A stretch of DNA of 64,000 bases. Source: Stercorarius parasiticus (Eukaryota > Chordata > Aves > Charadriiformes > Stercorariidae). The stretch spans positions 822,886 through 886,885 of the forward strand of contig VWZL01000203.1 in the NCBI GenBank assembly GCA_013396915.1, read 5' to 3'. Below are positions 61,701 through 64,000 of the stretch, piece by piece. The position numbers and the translations under genes were made by a program. Below the pieces are notes generated by a model, which ran no database searches, was not told where the DNA came from, and saw only the letters and a list, made by a program, of their open reading frames with translations. The first letter of the stretch is position 1; every line of letters begins with the position of its first letter.

Positions 61701-64000
61701 AACTAGAGCATGCCCTGAAGTGGCAAATCTACACGTTTCTTAAATACCTCTAGGGATGGTGACTCAACCACCTCTCTGGGCAGGCTGTTCCAGTGCCTGA
61801 CCACTCTTTCAGTAAAGAAATTCTTCCTAATAGCTAATCTGAACCTCCCCTGCCGCAACTTCAGACCATTTCCTCTGGTACTGTCATTATTCACCTAGAA
61901 GAAGGCGACAACACCCACCTCTCTACACCCTCCTTTCAGGTAGTTGTAGAGGGCAATGAGGTCTCCCCTCAGCCGCCTCTTCTCCAAATTAAACATGCCC
62001 GATGTGGCTGATTACTTTTTGAGGTGATGTGAAAAGGTCAAAGCGATTTCAAGACTGAGTTGTACACCTACAGCAGGTAGAAGCCTGCATATTAGCAAAG
62101 TCCCTGGCACATATTATGCACCCTATTCTATTACTAATTTAGAGATCATTTATTCTGTGCTGTTACAGGCACAAATGCTATTTGCAGCCATCCTGTACAA
62201 CAACTGTTTAGTGCCTCACAAACTTTAATTAGGAAAATAAGTTTAAGAAACATGTAGGGTATAGTGTGGCACTGGATGCTCAATGGCCAGCAGAGAAATT
62301 ATAGGGTTGAATGCTATTTTTAAGTTAAATAGTATCCACTGGGATTACTCAAGGACTATATCTGAGTAGGTAAGAGCACGCAAGTGTATAAACTTAGACC
62401 TTATTTTGTTACCACAAGTGATCAACCGTGGTTGTACATATTTAAATGAGGATGTTGATTTTTAAATGTATCCAGCAACCACAAATCCTATTGCAGTTTG
62501 CTTTAGCGATCCCAGTTTATAAATACTGGACAATTTTTAAGGACATAACTTTAGTGTTTTTTCATAAAGATTTCAAGCATGCTCAAACTGGAAATGGCAC
62601 TTCCGGAGTGCTGAGTCTGTCCACTTTCTTTTTTTTTTAGTTTGTTTGTTGAAAAAGGGGTTATTGCTCAGAGGGAGAAGACCTTATTTAAGCTTAATGC
62701 GTGAAACCCACAGAAAACATTTACATTGCTCTTCAGTTAAGTCTGGAAAAATCTGTCAAATAATAGCATGAAATGGGTATCTTCTCTGTCAGAAAGCAGA
62801 ATCACAGTGTCTCCTCAAAACCCCACCTTCTAACCAGATGTTAGTCCTGGTATGAGAACTCCAAGGGGGTTCCCAGCAACCCTCATGCTTGAGGCTTCCA
62901 GTTTAACCTGCAAAAAGAATTGGAAATAACTCTCCAGGAGAGAAGAATTAAGGTTGCAAGTTGAGCTGGTCTGATGGAGGAACATTAAGACTGTTAAAAG
63001 CAAACTCTTGGGAACCGCTGTTCAGATCATGTATTCTGATGAGAAAGGCATCTGTCCACGTATCTGTCCACATATCTGTCCACATATCTGCCCACACATC
63101 TCTTTGCAAAAACTACCTTTTCACAGTAGAAGACTTTGTCTTTGCATTCCTAATAAATGCGTGCTCTATCAGACAAGAATTGACAACTTTTCCATTGAAA
63201 TCAATAGGAGCAAAAAGTCCCCTTGGCTCAAGAAAAGCTCTCATTCAAGTGAGGGTTGTCTGTAGAATTTCAGGATGGCAGCTAGTAAGAACTGTGAGTC
63301 TTCATGCTTACAAAGACTGTCAACCTGTTCACGCTATTATGTATTTCCACTTATTATCAAGTAAGAAAAATGGAACTGTGGACACTTCCAAATGAAACTA
63401 AAGACAAATTGTTTGATAAGTCTTTGTAATAGAACTAAGGTGTTAGAAGTGCTTGCATGTAGGCATAATTCATTACGTCTTTACCAGGATCCCTCAAGAT
63501 ATCATAGCCATCTGTCCAGAATGGAAAAAAAGTAGATGTAACAGAGCTTGGCAATAATGAATCAACAAAGAATAAATACTTAAAAATAGGAAAATAAATC
63601 CCAAACCAATATACAACAAATATTTCTCCACTGCTCAGCTAAATTTTTCAATAAAAGCATGTGTATTACATATGGCTACCTTCATCAGACTGCAATTCAA
63701 AAATGGGAAAGACAAAAAACAAGGTTGCTCACGGTACCCCTGCATTGTTGGACTGCGAAACATAGGCTTTGGAAAAGTTAAAAGCCTCAAAGGAAAAAAA
63801 GAATATTCAGACTAAATGAACTAACTGAAACATTGGCATAATTGAATTTCTCTGGCTCTGGAGTTCCTTTGTTTATTTACAGCGGAGGAAGAGAGTAAAA
63901 TGAATAGTTTCTTGAGATTATGAGCATGTTTATTGTGGTACTGAACATTGGTCTAGGCAGGTCAGATTGCTCTCCACAAATTAAAATTTTTAATGTGCCT
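936..64000 (-). CDS. KIF6: KIF6, kinesin-like protein, C-terminal part of the gene (multi-exon, 5' part beyond the window)
   Basis: Kinesin family member 6 is a microtubule motor linked to cilia. This window holds only the region after the motor domain. Coding exons, in transcript order on the minus strand: 63485-63511 (tentative), 57609-57711, 51701-51756, 30246-30296, 14871-14955, 13793-13928, 12104-12192, 11255-11360 (tentative), 5697-5809, 4530-4661, 2483-2589, 1719-1735 (tentative). All junctions keep phase, giving 339 complete codons plus a stop. Seen: AG/GT boundaries at each exon and no internal stop. Identification rests on segments I recognise from vertebrate KIF6, such as [40 protein letters not shown] and [12 protein letters not shown]9, the nearest paralogue, lacks this tail as far as I recall. 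The start coordinate is the inferred transcript end; the motor-domain exons lie past 64000. Confidence 0.9.
954..959 (-). terminator. Candidate polyadenylation signal AATAAA of KIF6
   Basis: The plus strand reads tttatt, which is AATAAA on the minus strand, about 760 nt past the proposed KIF6 stop codon. Another AATAAA on the minus strand lies at 229-234. Cleavage would fall near 930-940. No transcript evidence is available. Confidence 0.4.
1719..1735 (-). CDS. KIF6: KIF6 terminal coding exon (17 coding nt, tentative)
   Basis: After exon 2483-2589, which ends in phase 1 (a single G), the transcript needs an acceptor followed by two bases. The minus strand here reads a long T-rich tract, then 'tttttag' and TG GCA GCA ACC AAT TAG. 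Joined to the G this encodes V-A-A-T-N and a stop. Human KIF6, as I recall it, also ends a few residues after ILQK with a final Asn, so length and last residue agree. If this exon is wrong, read-through of the previous exon into its intron would add about 20 residues before a TAA. Confidence 0.5.
1736..2482 (-). other. KIF6 last intron (tentative)
   Basis: Bounded by donor GTAAAT at the 2482 side and the T-rich acceptor at 1736-1737. Positions 1752-1774 are A-rich on the plus strand and form the polypyrimidine tract on the minus strand. No repeat or other gene was recognised; frames at 1723-1914 and 1977-2246 look like chance. Confidence 0.45.
2483..2589 (-). CDS. KIF6: KIF6 exon encoding the conserved C-terminal tail
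   Basis: Acceptor 'ttatttcag' and donor AAAG|gtaaat flank 107 nt. The exon starts in phase 2 (one base) and ends in phase 1. It encodes [16 protein letters not shown], then [19 protein letters not shown]. The block [27 protein letters not shown] is the hallmark of the KIF6 C-terminus as I know it from mammals, and this exon is the strongest single identifier of the gene. It joins exon 4530-4661 in frame through a split Gln codon (CA|G). The role of the tail is not established; its conservation suggests a binding motif. Confidence 0.93.
2590..4529 (-). other. KIF6 intron
   Basis: Bounded by donor gtaagt at 4529 and acceptor 'cag' at 2590-2592. It holds a pyrimidine-rich stretch at about 3684-3716 on the plus strand and a 14-nt A-run at 4010-4023. 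No transposon or coding sequence was recognised. Confidence 0.7.
4530..4661 (-). CDS. KIF6: KIF6 exon, Ser/Thr/Asn-rich linker
   Basis: 132 nt between acceptor 'gctcctgttccag' and donor CCA|gtaagt (consensus). It starts in phase 2 and ends in phase 2, encoding 43 complete codons with no stop: [18 protein letters not shown], then [16 protein letters not shown], then [10 protein letters not shown] second AG four codons in ('tttttcag') would break the phase with exon 5697-5809, so the upstream AG is chosen. The residues are polar and likely disordered. Identity comes from its position and phase between two KIF6 exons rather than from similarity. Confidence 0.8.
4662..5696 (-). other. KIF6 intron
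   Basis: About 1 kb with donor gtaata and acceptor ttccag. A 102-codon minus-strand frame at 5014-5322 lies inside but has no splice sites in suitable phase and no recognisable protein. No repeats seen. Confidence 0.65.
5697..5809 (-). CDS. KIF6: KIF6 exon, linker region
   Basis: 113 nt between acceptor 'ttgaatttcag' and donor AGTAG|gtaata. It starts in phase 0 and ends in phase 2, with 37 open codons: [37 protein letters not shown]. The other two frames contain stops. The downstream junction (AG|T) joins in phase with exon 4530-4661. It may correspond to the 'FDVCDVNARKI' part of mammalian KIF6 as I recall it, but the match is weak. Function unknown. Confidence 0.8.
6573..6655 (-). repeat. 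Possible MIR-like SINE remnant
   Basis: The minus strand reads 'ggcctagggattagagaaat', then a 'ctctgggata' block and 'tggatttgagttctgcca', resembling the MIR order (tag-tggttagag, ctgggagtcagga, gggttctattcc, ctctgcca). Diverged; other origins are possible. Confidence 0.35.
7005..7092 (+). repeat. CR1 LINE 3'-end fragment, sense strand plus
   Basis: The sequence 'gacctgatttagtgatgaca' followed by 'gagatctctagaggtgcctt' and 'ccaatcatcatttctg' is the 3' untranslated end of an avian CR1, normally ending '...ccttccaacc-atgattctgtga'. It is diverged and 5' truncated, as is usual for CR1. Confidence 0.7.
10490..10558 (+). repeat. Short direct duplication, 51-bp period
   Basis: The 18-mer 'cagagaaactgttcatta' occurs at 10490-10507 and again at 10541-10558. 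Between them 'actgttcatcattctcttag' repeats the 'actgttcatta-gactcttag' theme, so this is a small degenerate tandem array inside an intron. Confidence 0.7.
11255..11360 (-). CDS. KIF6: KIF6 linker exon (tentative)
   Basis: Exons 12104-12192 (ends phase 2) and 5697-5809 (starts phase 0) cannot join directly: that join gives a stop, so a connecting exon must exist. Here the minus strand has a roughly 75-nt pyrimidine tract and 'attatacag', followed by an open frame starting in the needed phase: T TAC TCT..., encoding [17 protein letters not shown]. Mammalian KIF6, as I recall it, has '-HEWSQLLSNK-' at the same place. The weak point is the donor: GAT|gtttca is the only GT in the needed phase before the frame closes. 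The exon start is better supported than its end. Confidence 0.42.
11361..12103 (-). other. KIF6 intron (tentative)
   Basis: Lies between exon 12104-12192 and the tentative exon 11255-11360. It contains the purine-rich tract at 11371-11441 (pyrimidine-rich on the coding strand). A 77-codon plus-strand frame at 11559-11792 appears to be chance. Confidence 0.45.
11371..11441. repeat. Purine-rich low-complexity tract (GA-rich)
   Basis: Almost only G and A on the plus strand ('agggagaaaaagagggcaag' and similar). On the minus strand it is a C/T tract that ends at the acceptor proposed for exon 11255-11360, so it may serve as an unusually long polypyrimidine tract. Confidence 0.85.
12104..12192 (-). 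CDS. KIF6: KIF6 exon, Ser/Thr-rich linker after the coiled coil
   Basis: 89 nt between acceptor 'ctaaacccag' and donor AACAG|gtaaat. It begins in phase 0, directly after ...NLQ of exon 13793-13928, and ends in phase 2: [17 protein letters not shown], then [12 protein letters not shown]. In mammals the equivalent place begins VNSPAVNS as I recall it. The first codon CAG follows another CAG, so a tandem acceptor (cagcag) could include or skip one Gln. The region is likely disordered. Confidence 0.82.
12193..13792 (-). other. KIF6 intron
   Basis: 1.6 kb bounded by donor CAG|gtatga and the tandem acceptor at 12193-12195. No transposon recognised. An 83-codon plus-strand frame at 12846-13097 shows no domain. 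Confidence 0.7.
13793..13928 (-). CDS. KIF6: KIF6 exon, coiled-coil segment with FEVWW motif
   Basis: 136 nt between acceptor 'catattag' and donor CTACAG|gtatga. It begins with the last base of a split Ser codon and ends in phase 0. It encodes [45 protein letters not shown]. Heptad spacing of Leu, Ile, Val and Met predicts a coiled coil, probably for dimerisation or partner binding. [12 protein letters not shown]...KVKLQKxFEVWW is, to my knowledge, specific to KIF6 and highly conserved among vertebrates. On the opposite strand the same bases give a spurious 62-codon frame. Confidence 0.95.
13929..14870 (-). other. KIF6 intron
   Basis: 0.94 kb bounded by donor AAAAG|gtatta and acceptor 'ttag'. 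No repeats recognised; a 68-codon minus-strand frame at 14170-14376 is probably chance. Confidence 0.7.
14871..14955 (-). CDS. KIF6: KIF6 exon, charged helical segment
   Basis: 85 nt between acceptor 'ctcctatag' and donor AAAAG|gtatta. Phase 1 in, phase 2 out. It encodes [18 protein letters not shown], then RKQIEEEKK and a Ser split with the next exon. Mammalian KIF6 has the similar EEKLRSQ-EEEK-YKTMF in my recollection, so this exon and the next read continuously across the splice. A run of nine A residues at the 3' end of the exon (EEEKKS) makes it prone to slippage errors in assemblies. Confidence 0.93.
20396..20470 (+). repeat. Possible MIR-like SINE remnant
   Basis: 'gatctagtggactagtaaca' followed by 'tagctgggtcttagtcagga' and 'aacc' resembles the tRNA-related and core region of MIR-type SINEs (tctagtggttagagca-ctgggagtcaggagacc). 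Diverged, so the assignment is uncertain. Confidence 0.4.
22960..23165 (-). repeat. CR1 LINE 3'-end fragment, sense strand minus
   Basis: On the plus strand 'acaggatcattctggttgga' then 'agggaccttggaagtctgca' and 'tggtccaacc' is the reverse complement of an avian CR1 3' end. The following 150 bp match the usual order of the CR1 ORF2 end only weakly, so it is an older copy. Confidence 0.75.
25525..25687 (+). repeat. CR1 LINE 3'-end fragment, sense strand plus
   Basis: 'ggcacggggttggactaaat' then 'gatctgtaaatgtcccttcc' and 'aacccaaaccattctcttat' is a typical avian CR1 3' end in plus orientation. It is truncated at its 5' side near 25525. Confidence 0.85.
28766..28836 (+). repeat. (TAGAA)n microsatellite
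   Basis: About 14 copies of a 5-bp unit, tagaa, with a few cagaa variants. It directly abuts the 3' end of the CR1 fragment at 28837-29135, so it probably grew from the short repeats that terminate CR1 elements. Confidence 0.95.
28837..29135 (-). repeat. CR1 LINE 3'-end fragment, sense strand minus
   Basis: Plus-strand order 'catctagtccaactgcctga', 'accacctctctaggaagcct', 'gttctggtgtttgacaacct', 'ttggtaaagaaacgtttcct' is the reverse complement of CR1 ORF2 end plus 3' UTR. Open frames within it are remnants. Confidence 0.9.
30246..30296 (-). CDS. KIF6: KIF6 exon (51 nt), ITQRHIQ segment
   Basis: Acceptor 'cttttacag' and donor CTCTAG|gtaaga flank 51 nt. Phase 1 in, phase 1 out; an Asn codon is split at its start and an Ala codon at its end. 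It encodes [16 protein letters not shown]. Human KIF6 has the nearly identical [15 protein letters not shown], as I recall. Intron phases match both neighbouring exons. Confidence 0.95.
30655..30960 (-). repeat. Probable ancient CR1/L3-like LINE fragment, sense strand minus
   Basis: Plus-strand 'gtcatccagtccacctctct', 'gttccctatagtcc' and 'gctctcatgctccatataat' follow the order of an old CR1-type 3' region in reverse complement, but the similarity is low. Confidence 0.4.
32381..33512 (+). mobile_element. Solo LTR of an avian endogenous retrovirus (about 1.13 kb)
   Basis: Starts 'tgtattgggtttgtgaggta' and ends 'gtcaacccaccaca', so it has TG...CA ends with matching inverted termini. The flanks are tagca (32376-32380) and tagcg (33513-33517), a 5-bp target duplication with one change. 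An AATAAA near 33323 gives plus orientation. No internal viral genes are present, so it is a solo LTR left by recombination. Positions 32830-33110 hold degenerate repeats of the theme 'cccatgctgaagcaggctcc'. The 208-codon minus-strand frame at 32553-33179 and smaller frames inside it are by-products of this GC-rich sequence. From memory it resembles ERVL-type LTRs of birds; the family is not certain. Confidence 0.88.
32830..33110 (+). repeat. Degenerate tandem repeats inside the solo LTR
   Basis: Roughly 50-60-bp units, each carrying a version of 'cccatgctgaagcagg' or 'cccatgctggagcagg' followed by '-ggcaggacttgtgaccc-'. Four to five copies are visible with substitutions. Confidence 0.75.
35870..36011 (-). 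repeat. CR1 LINE 3'-end fragment, sense strand minus
   Basis: 'gaatcatagaatcatagaat' then 'ggttcaggttggaagggacc' and 'gggcagggacacctcccact' is a clear avian CR1 end in reverse complement. It stops at the undetermined base at 36012, where the match to CR1 is lost. Confidence 0.95.
36012..36012. other. Single undetermined base (N)
   Basis: One n lies exactly where the CR1 match ends, so it may mark a join or an assembly uncertainty rather than a simple base-call failure. Confidence 0.9.
36119..36562 (+). mobile_element. LTR fragment of a second avian endogenous-retrovirus family
   Basis: Runs from 'ctgcttctcacaccacccca' to 'ccagggttaaaccatgaca'. It has an ATTAAA on the plus strand ('cctattaaactgtctttatc') and a CA end, but no matching TG start, so it is 5' truncated. 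It differs from the LTR at 32381-33512. Frames at 36303-36509 and 36376-36723 are not genes. Confidence 0.8.
43440..44300. other. CpG-rich patch of unknown origin
   Basis: Contains roughly two dozen CpG dinucleotides, for example in 'gacgagttgcgcagcatg' and 'gcgagtgcccgcttgcacac', far denser than neighbouring intron. A TATA-like 'tttatttatatatatatccc' lies at about 43531-43550. No exon, LTR ends or known repeat was recognised. Confidence 0.5.
46688..46715. repeat. Perfect 13-bp inverted repeat with 2-nt spacer
   Basis: Arms aaagtctacatct and agatgtagacttt surround gt, so the DNA or RNA can form a tight hairpin. Just upstream 'ttgcattaaa' occurs twice (about 46669-46677 and 46681-46690). Confidence 0.9.
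46838..47074 (+). mobile_element. 3' fragment of an LTR related to the 32381-33512 element
   Basis: 'caataaattaaattaatttt', 'ttttgcctgtgatggtaatt' and the end 'gttgacccatcaca' match the last 230 bp of the solo LTR in the same order and orientation, with many substitutions and indels. The rest of the LTR is missing. Confidence 0.85.
49888..50835 (+). pseudogene. ADSL: Processed pseudogene of adenylosuccinate lyase
   Basis: ADSL acts twice in purine synthesis, cleaving SAICAR and adenylosuccinate to release fumarate. Conceptual pieces in several frames line up in order with ADSL as I know it: [12 protein letters not shown] (near the N-terminus), then AHVHT and PKAAGII, then KVDIEIL and [13 protein letters not shown], then LVLDTLQT, then [13 protein letters not shown], then MTTENIIMA and [14 protein letters not shown]. 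No introns interrupt what is a many-exon gene, so it is a retrocopy. Breaks seen: frameshifts, an in-frame TAA at 50693-50695 between the VVYPKVI and TENIIM blocks, and a deletion near 50250 that removes about 100 residues including the GFTHFQPAQ His region. The SSxMPYKRNP lyase signature near 50450-50478 has lost its Met and Lys. The copy cannot encode an enzyme. Similarity fades after about 50835. Confidence 0.88.
50836..51130 (+). other. Possible 3' extension of the ADSL retrocopy
   Basis: The expected ADSL C-terminal residues are not visible here, but the base composition stays like the pseudogene and an aataaa occurs at about 51090. It could be rearranged ADSL sequence, a 3' UTR, or unrelated DNA. 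Confidence 0.25.
51701..51756 (-). CDS. KIF6: KIF6 exon (56 nt)
   Basis: Acceptor 'gcattgacag' and donor AAATAA|gtgagt flank 56 nt, phase 2 in and phase 1 out. It encodes [18 protein letters not shown], closely like FSEAKALGESINEARSKI of mammalian KIF6 as I recall. The split Arg codon before it and split Asn codon after it fit the neighbouring exons. Likely part of a helical region after the motor. Confidence 0.95.
54550..54604 (+). repeat. Tandem duplication, two copies of 27-28 bp
   Basis: The unit 'tggaaaaaatagtggagaac' plus 'aacaaaa' is followed at once by 'tggaaaaaattaatggagaa' plus 'caacaaaa'. One insertion and one substitution separate the copies, which suggests recent slippage. Confidence 0.9.
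55254..55434. other. Assembly gap (181 N)
   Basis: Flanked by 'ttttatatatgtataaaaat' and 'atattttatatatatattta', so the missing sequence is probably an AT-rich microsatellite. Open frames spanning it are artefacts. Confidence 0.98.
57609..57711 (-). CDS. KIF6: KIF6 exon, MSLGCQEAF segment
   Basis: 103 nt between acceptor 'cttggggcag' and donor CAGAG|gtgagt. It encodes [18 protein letters not shown], then [15 protein letters not shown] and a split Arg codon. Human KIF6 has [19 protein letters not shown] followed by VTIDDNKQILKQRF, as I recall, so identity is very high. The first few bases are less certain: a second AG lies eight bases in, just before ATG, and would give a phase-0 start. Confidence 0.95.
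58501..58948 (-). repeat. CR1 LINE, ORF2 C-terminus plus 3' UTR, sense strand minus
   Basis: The 3' end ('tatcacagaatcacagaatc' on the plus strand) is intact. The minus strand keeps a 148-codon open frame that reads as the end of CR1 ORF2: [19 protein letters not shown], then [15 protein letters not shown], then [19 protein letters not shown]1 is the main non-LTR retrotransposon of birds; ORF2 encodes endonuclease and reverse transcriptase, and only its tail is here. The copy is 5' truncated, and the unbroken frame suggests it is among the youngest repeats in the window. Confidence 0.95.
61605..62000 (-). repeat. CR1 LINE, ORF2 tail plus 3' UTR, sense strand minus
   Basis: 'ggatcatagaatcatagaat' then 'catggttggaaaggacctct' marks the 3' end. 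The minus strand includes [20 protein letters not shown] and [18 protein letters not shown], the end of CR1 ORF2, but the frame is interrupted. An A-rich insertion (about 61676-61683) lies in the 3' part. It is a different and older copy than 58501-58948. Confidence 0.93.
63049..63102 (+). repeat. 12-bp tandem repeat, four and a half copies
   Basis: Unit 'tatctgtccaca' with single changes (catctgtccacg, tatctgcccaca) runs from 63049 and ends in a partial 'catctc'. It reads as ICPH repeats in one open frame, but this is only the repeat, not a gene. Confidence 0.92.
63485..63511 (-). CDS. KIF6: KIF6 microexon (27 nt, tentative)
   Basis: Acceptor 'tttttttccattctggacag' and donor CCTG|gtaaag flank 27 nt. 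The frame AT GGC TAT GAT ATC TTG AGG GAT CCT G encodes (x)GYDILRDP and ends in phase 1, exactly what exon 57609-57711 needs at its main acceptor. Against it: mammalian KIF6, as I recall it, does not show this peptide before MSLGCQ, and short sequences with fitting splice sites can occur by chance. Confidence 0.38.
63512..64000 (-). other. KIF6 intron, continuing beyond the window
   Basis: No exon with convincing splice sites was found here. Two short stretches with acceptor- and donor-like ends (near 63666-63680 and 63731-63750) are too short to support. The exons for the motor domain must lie past 64000. Confidence 0.5.

Larger units (their letters stand above)
57712..63484 (-). other. KIF6 intron with two CR1 fragments
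   Basis: Contains CR1 pieces at 58501-58948 and 61605-62000 and a small 12-bp repeat at 63049-63102. The other stretches (57750-58490, 58960-61600, 62010-63040) show no exon or repeat that I can name. If the microexon 63485-63511 is not real, the intron continues beyond 64000. Confidence 0.55.

Noticed and set aside
63049..63102. CRISPR-like direct repeats
   Set aside because: The units are contiguous 12-mers without spacers in a vertebrate genome; it is a minisatellite.

Overview
This is vertebrate nuclear DNA, almost certainly from a bird. It is AT-rich and intron-dominated, with 3' ends of CR1 retrotransposons in the form typical of birds (runs based on 'atcatagaatcatagaatgg' followed by 'ttggaagggacct'). 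It also carries LTR fragments of avian endogenous-retrovirus type and a few old MIR-like SINE remnants. There are no operons, ribosome-binding sites or CRISPR arrays. Most open frames in the window are chance frames.

The main content is the 3' part of one minus-strand gene, KIF6 (kinesin family member 6). I recovered nine exons with good support (57609-57711, 51701-51756, 30246-30296, 14871-14955, 13793-13928, 12104-12192, 5697-5809, 4530-4661, 2483-2589). Three more are tentative: a 27-nt microexon at 63485-63511, a linker exon at 11255-11360, and a terminal exon with 17 coding bases at 1719-1735. All twelve have interlocking splice phases and give one open frame of 339 complete codons plus a stop. 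The encoded region is the part after the motor domain: a coiled-coil segment, a poorly conserved Ser/Thr/Asn-rich linker, and the conserved C-terminal tail. The motor domain lies beyond position 64000.

Layout from low to high coordinate: 1-930 is sequence downstream of KIF6 with a MIR-like SINE; about 936-1718 is the likely 3' UTR with an AATAAA signal on the minus strand at 954-959; 1719-14955 is an exon-dense C-terminal part; 14956-64000 is mostly large introns (15 kb and 21 kb). The introns hold seven recognisable CR1 pieces plus one probable ancient one, three LTR pieces of two families (including a 1.1-kb solo LTR at 32381-33512 with a near-perfect 5-bp target duplication), several small tandem repeats, a 181-bp assembly gap in AT-rich sequence (55254-55434), and a single N at 36012.

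The most notable item besides KIF6 is a degraded, intronless copy of adenylosuccinate lyase (ADSL) at about 49888-50835, on the strand opposite to KIF6 inside its 21-kb intron. It has several frameshifts, an in-frame TAA, a deletion of about 100 codons that removes the catalytic His region, and a ruined lyase signature. It is a processed pseudogene. I found no evidence for an undescribed biological system. The items most worth checking are the tentative KIF6 exons, the ADSL retrocopy, and a CpG-rich patch at 43440-44300.
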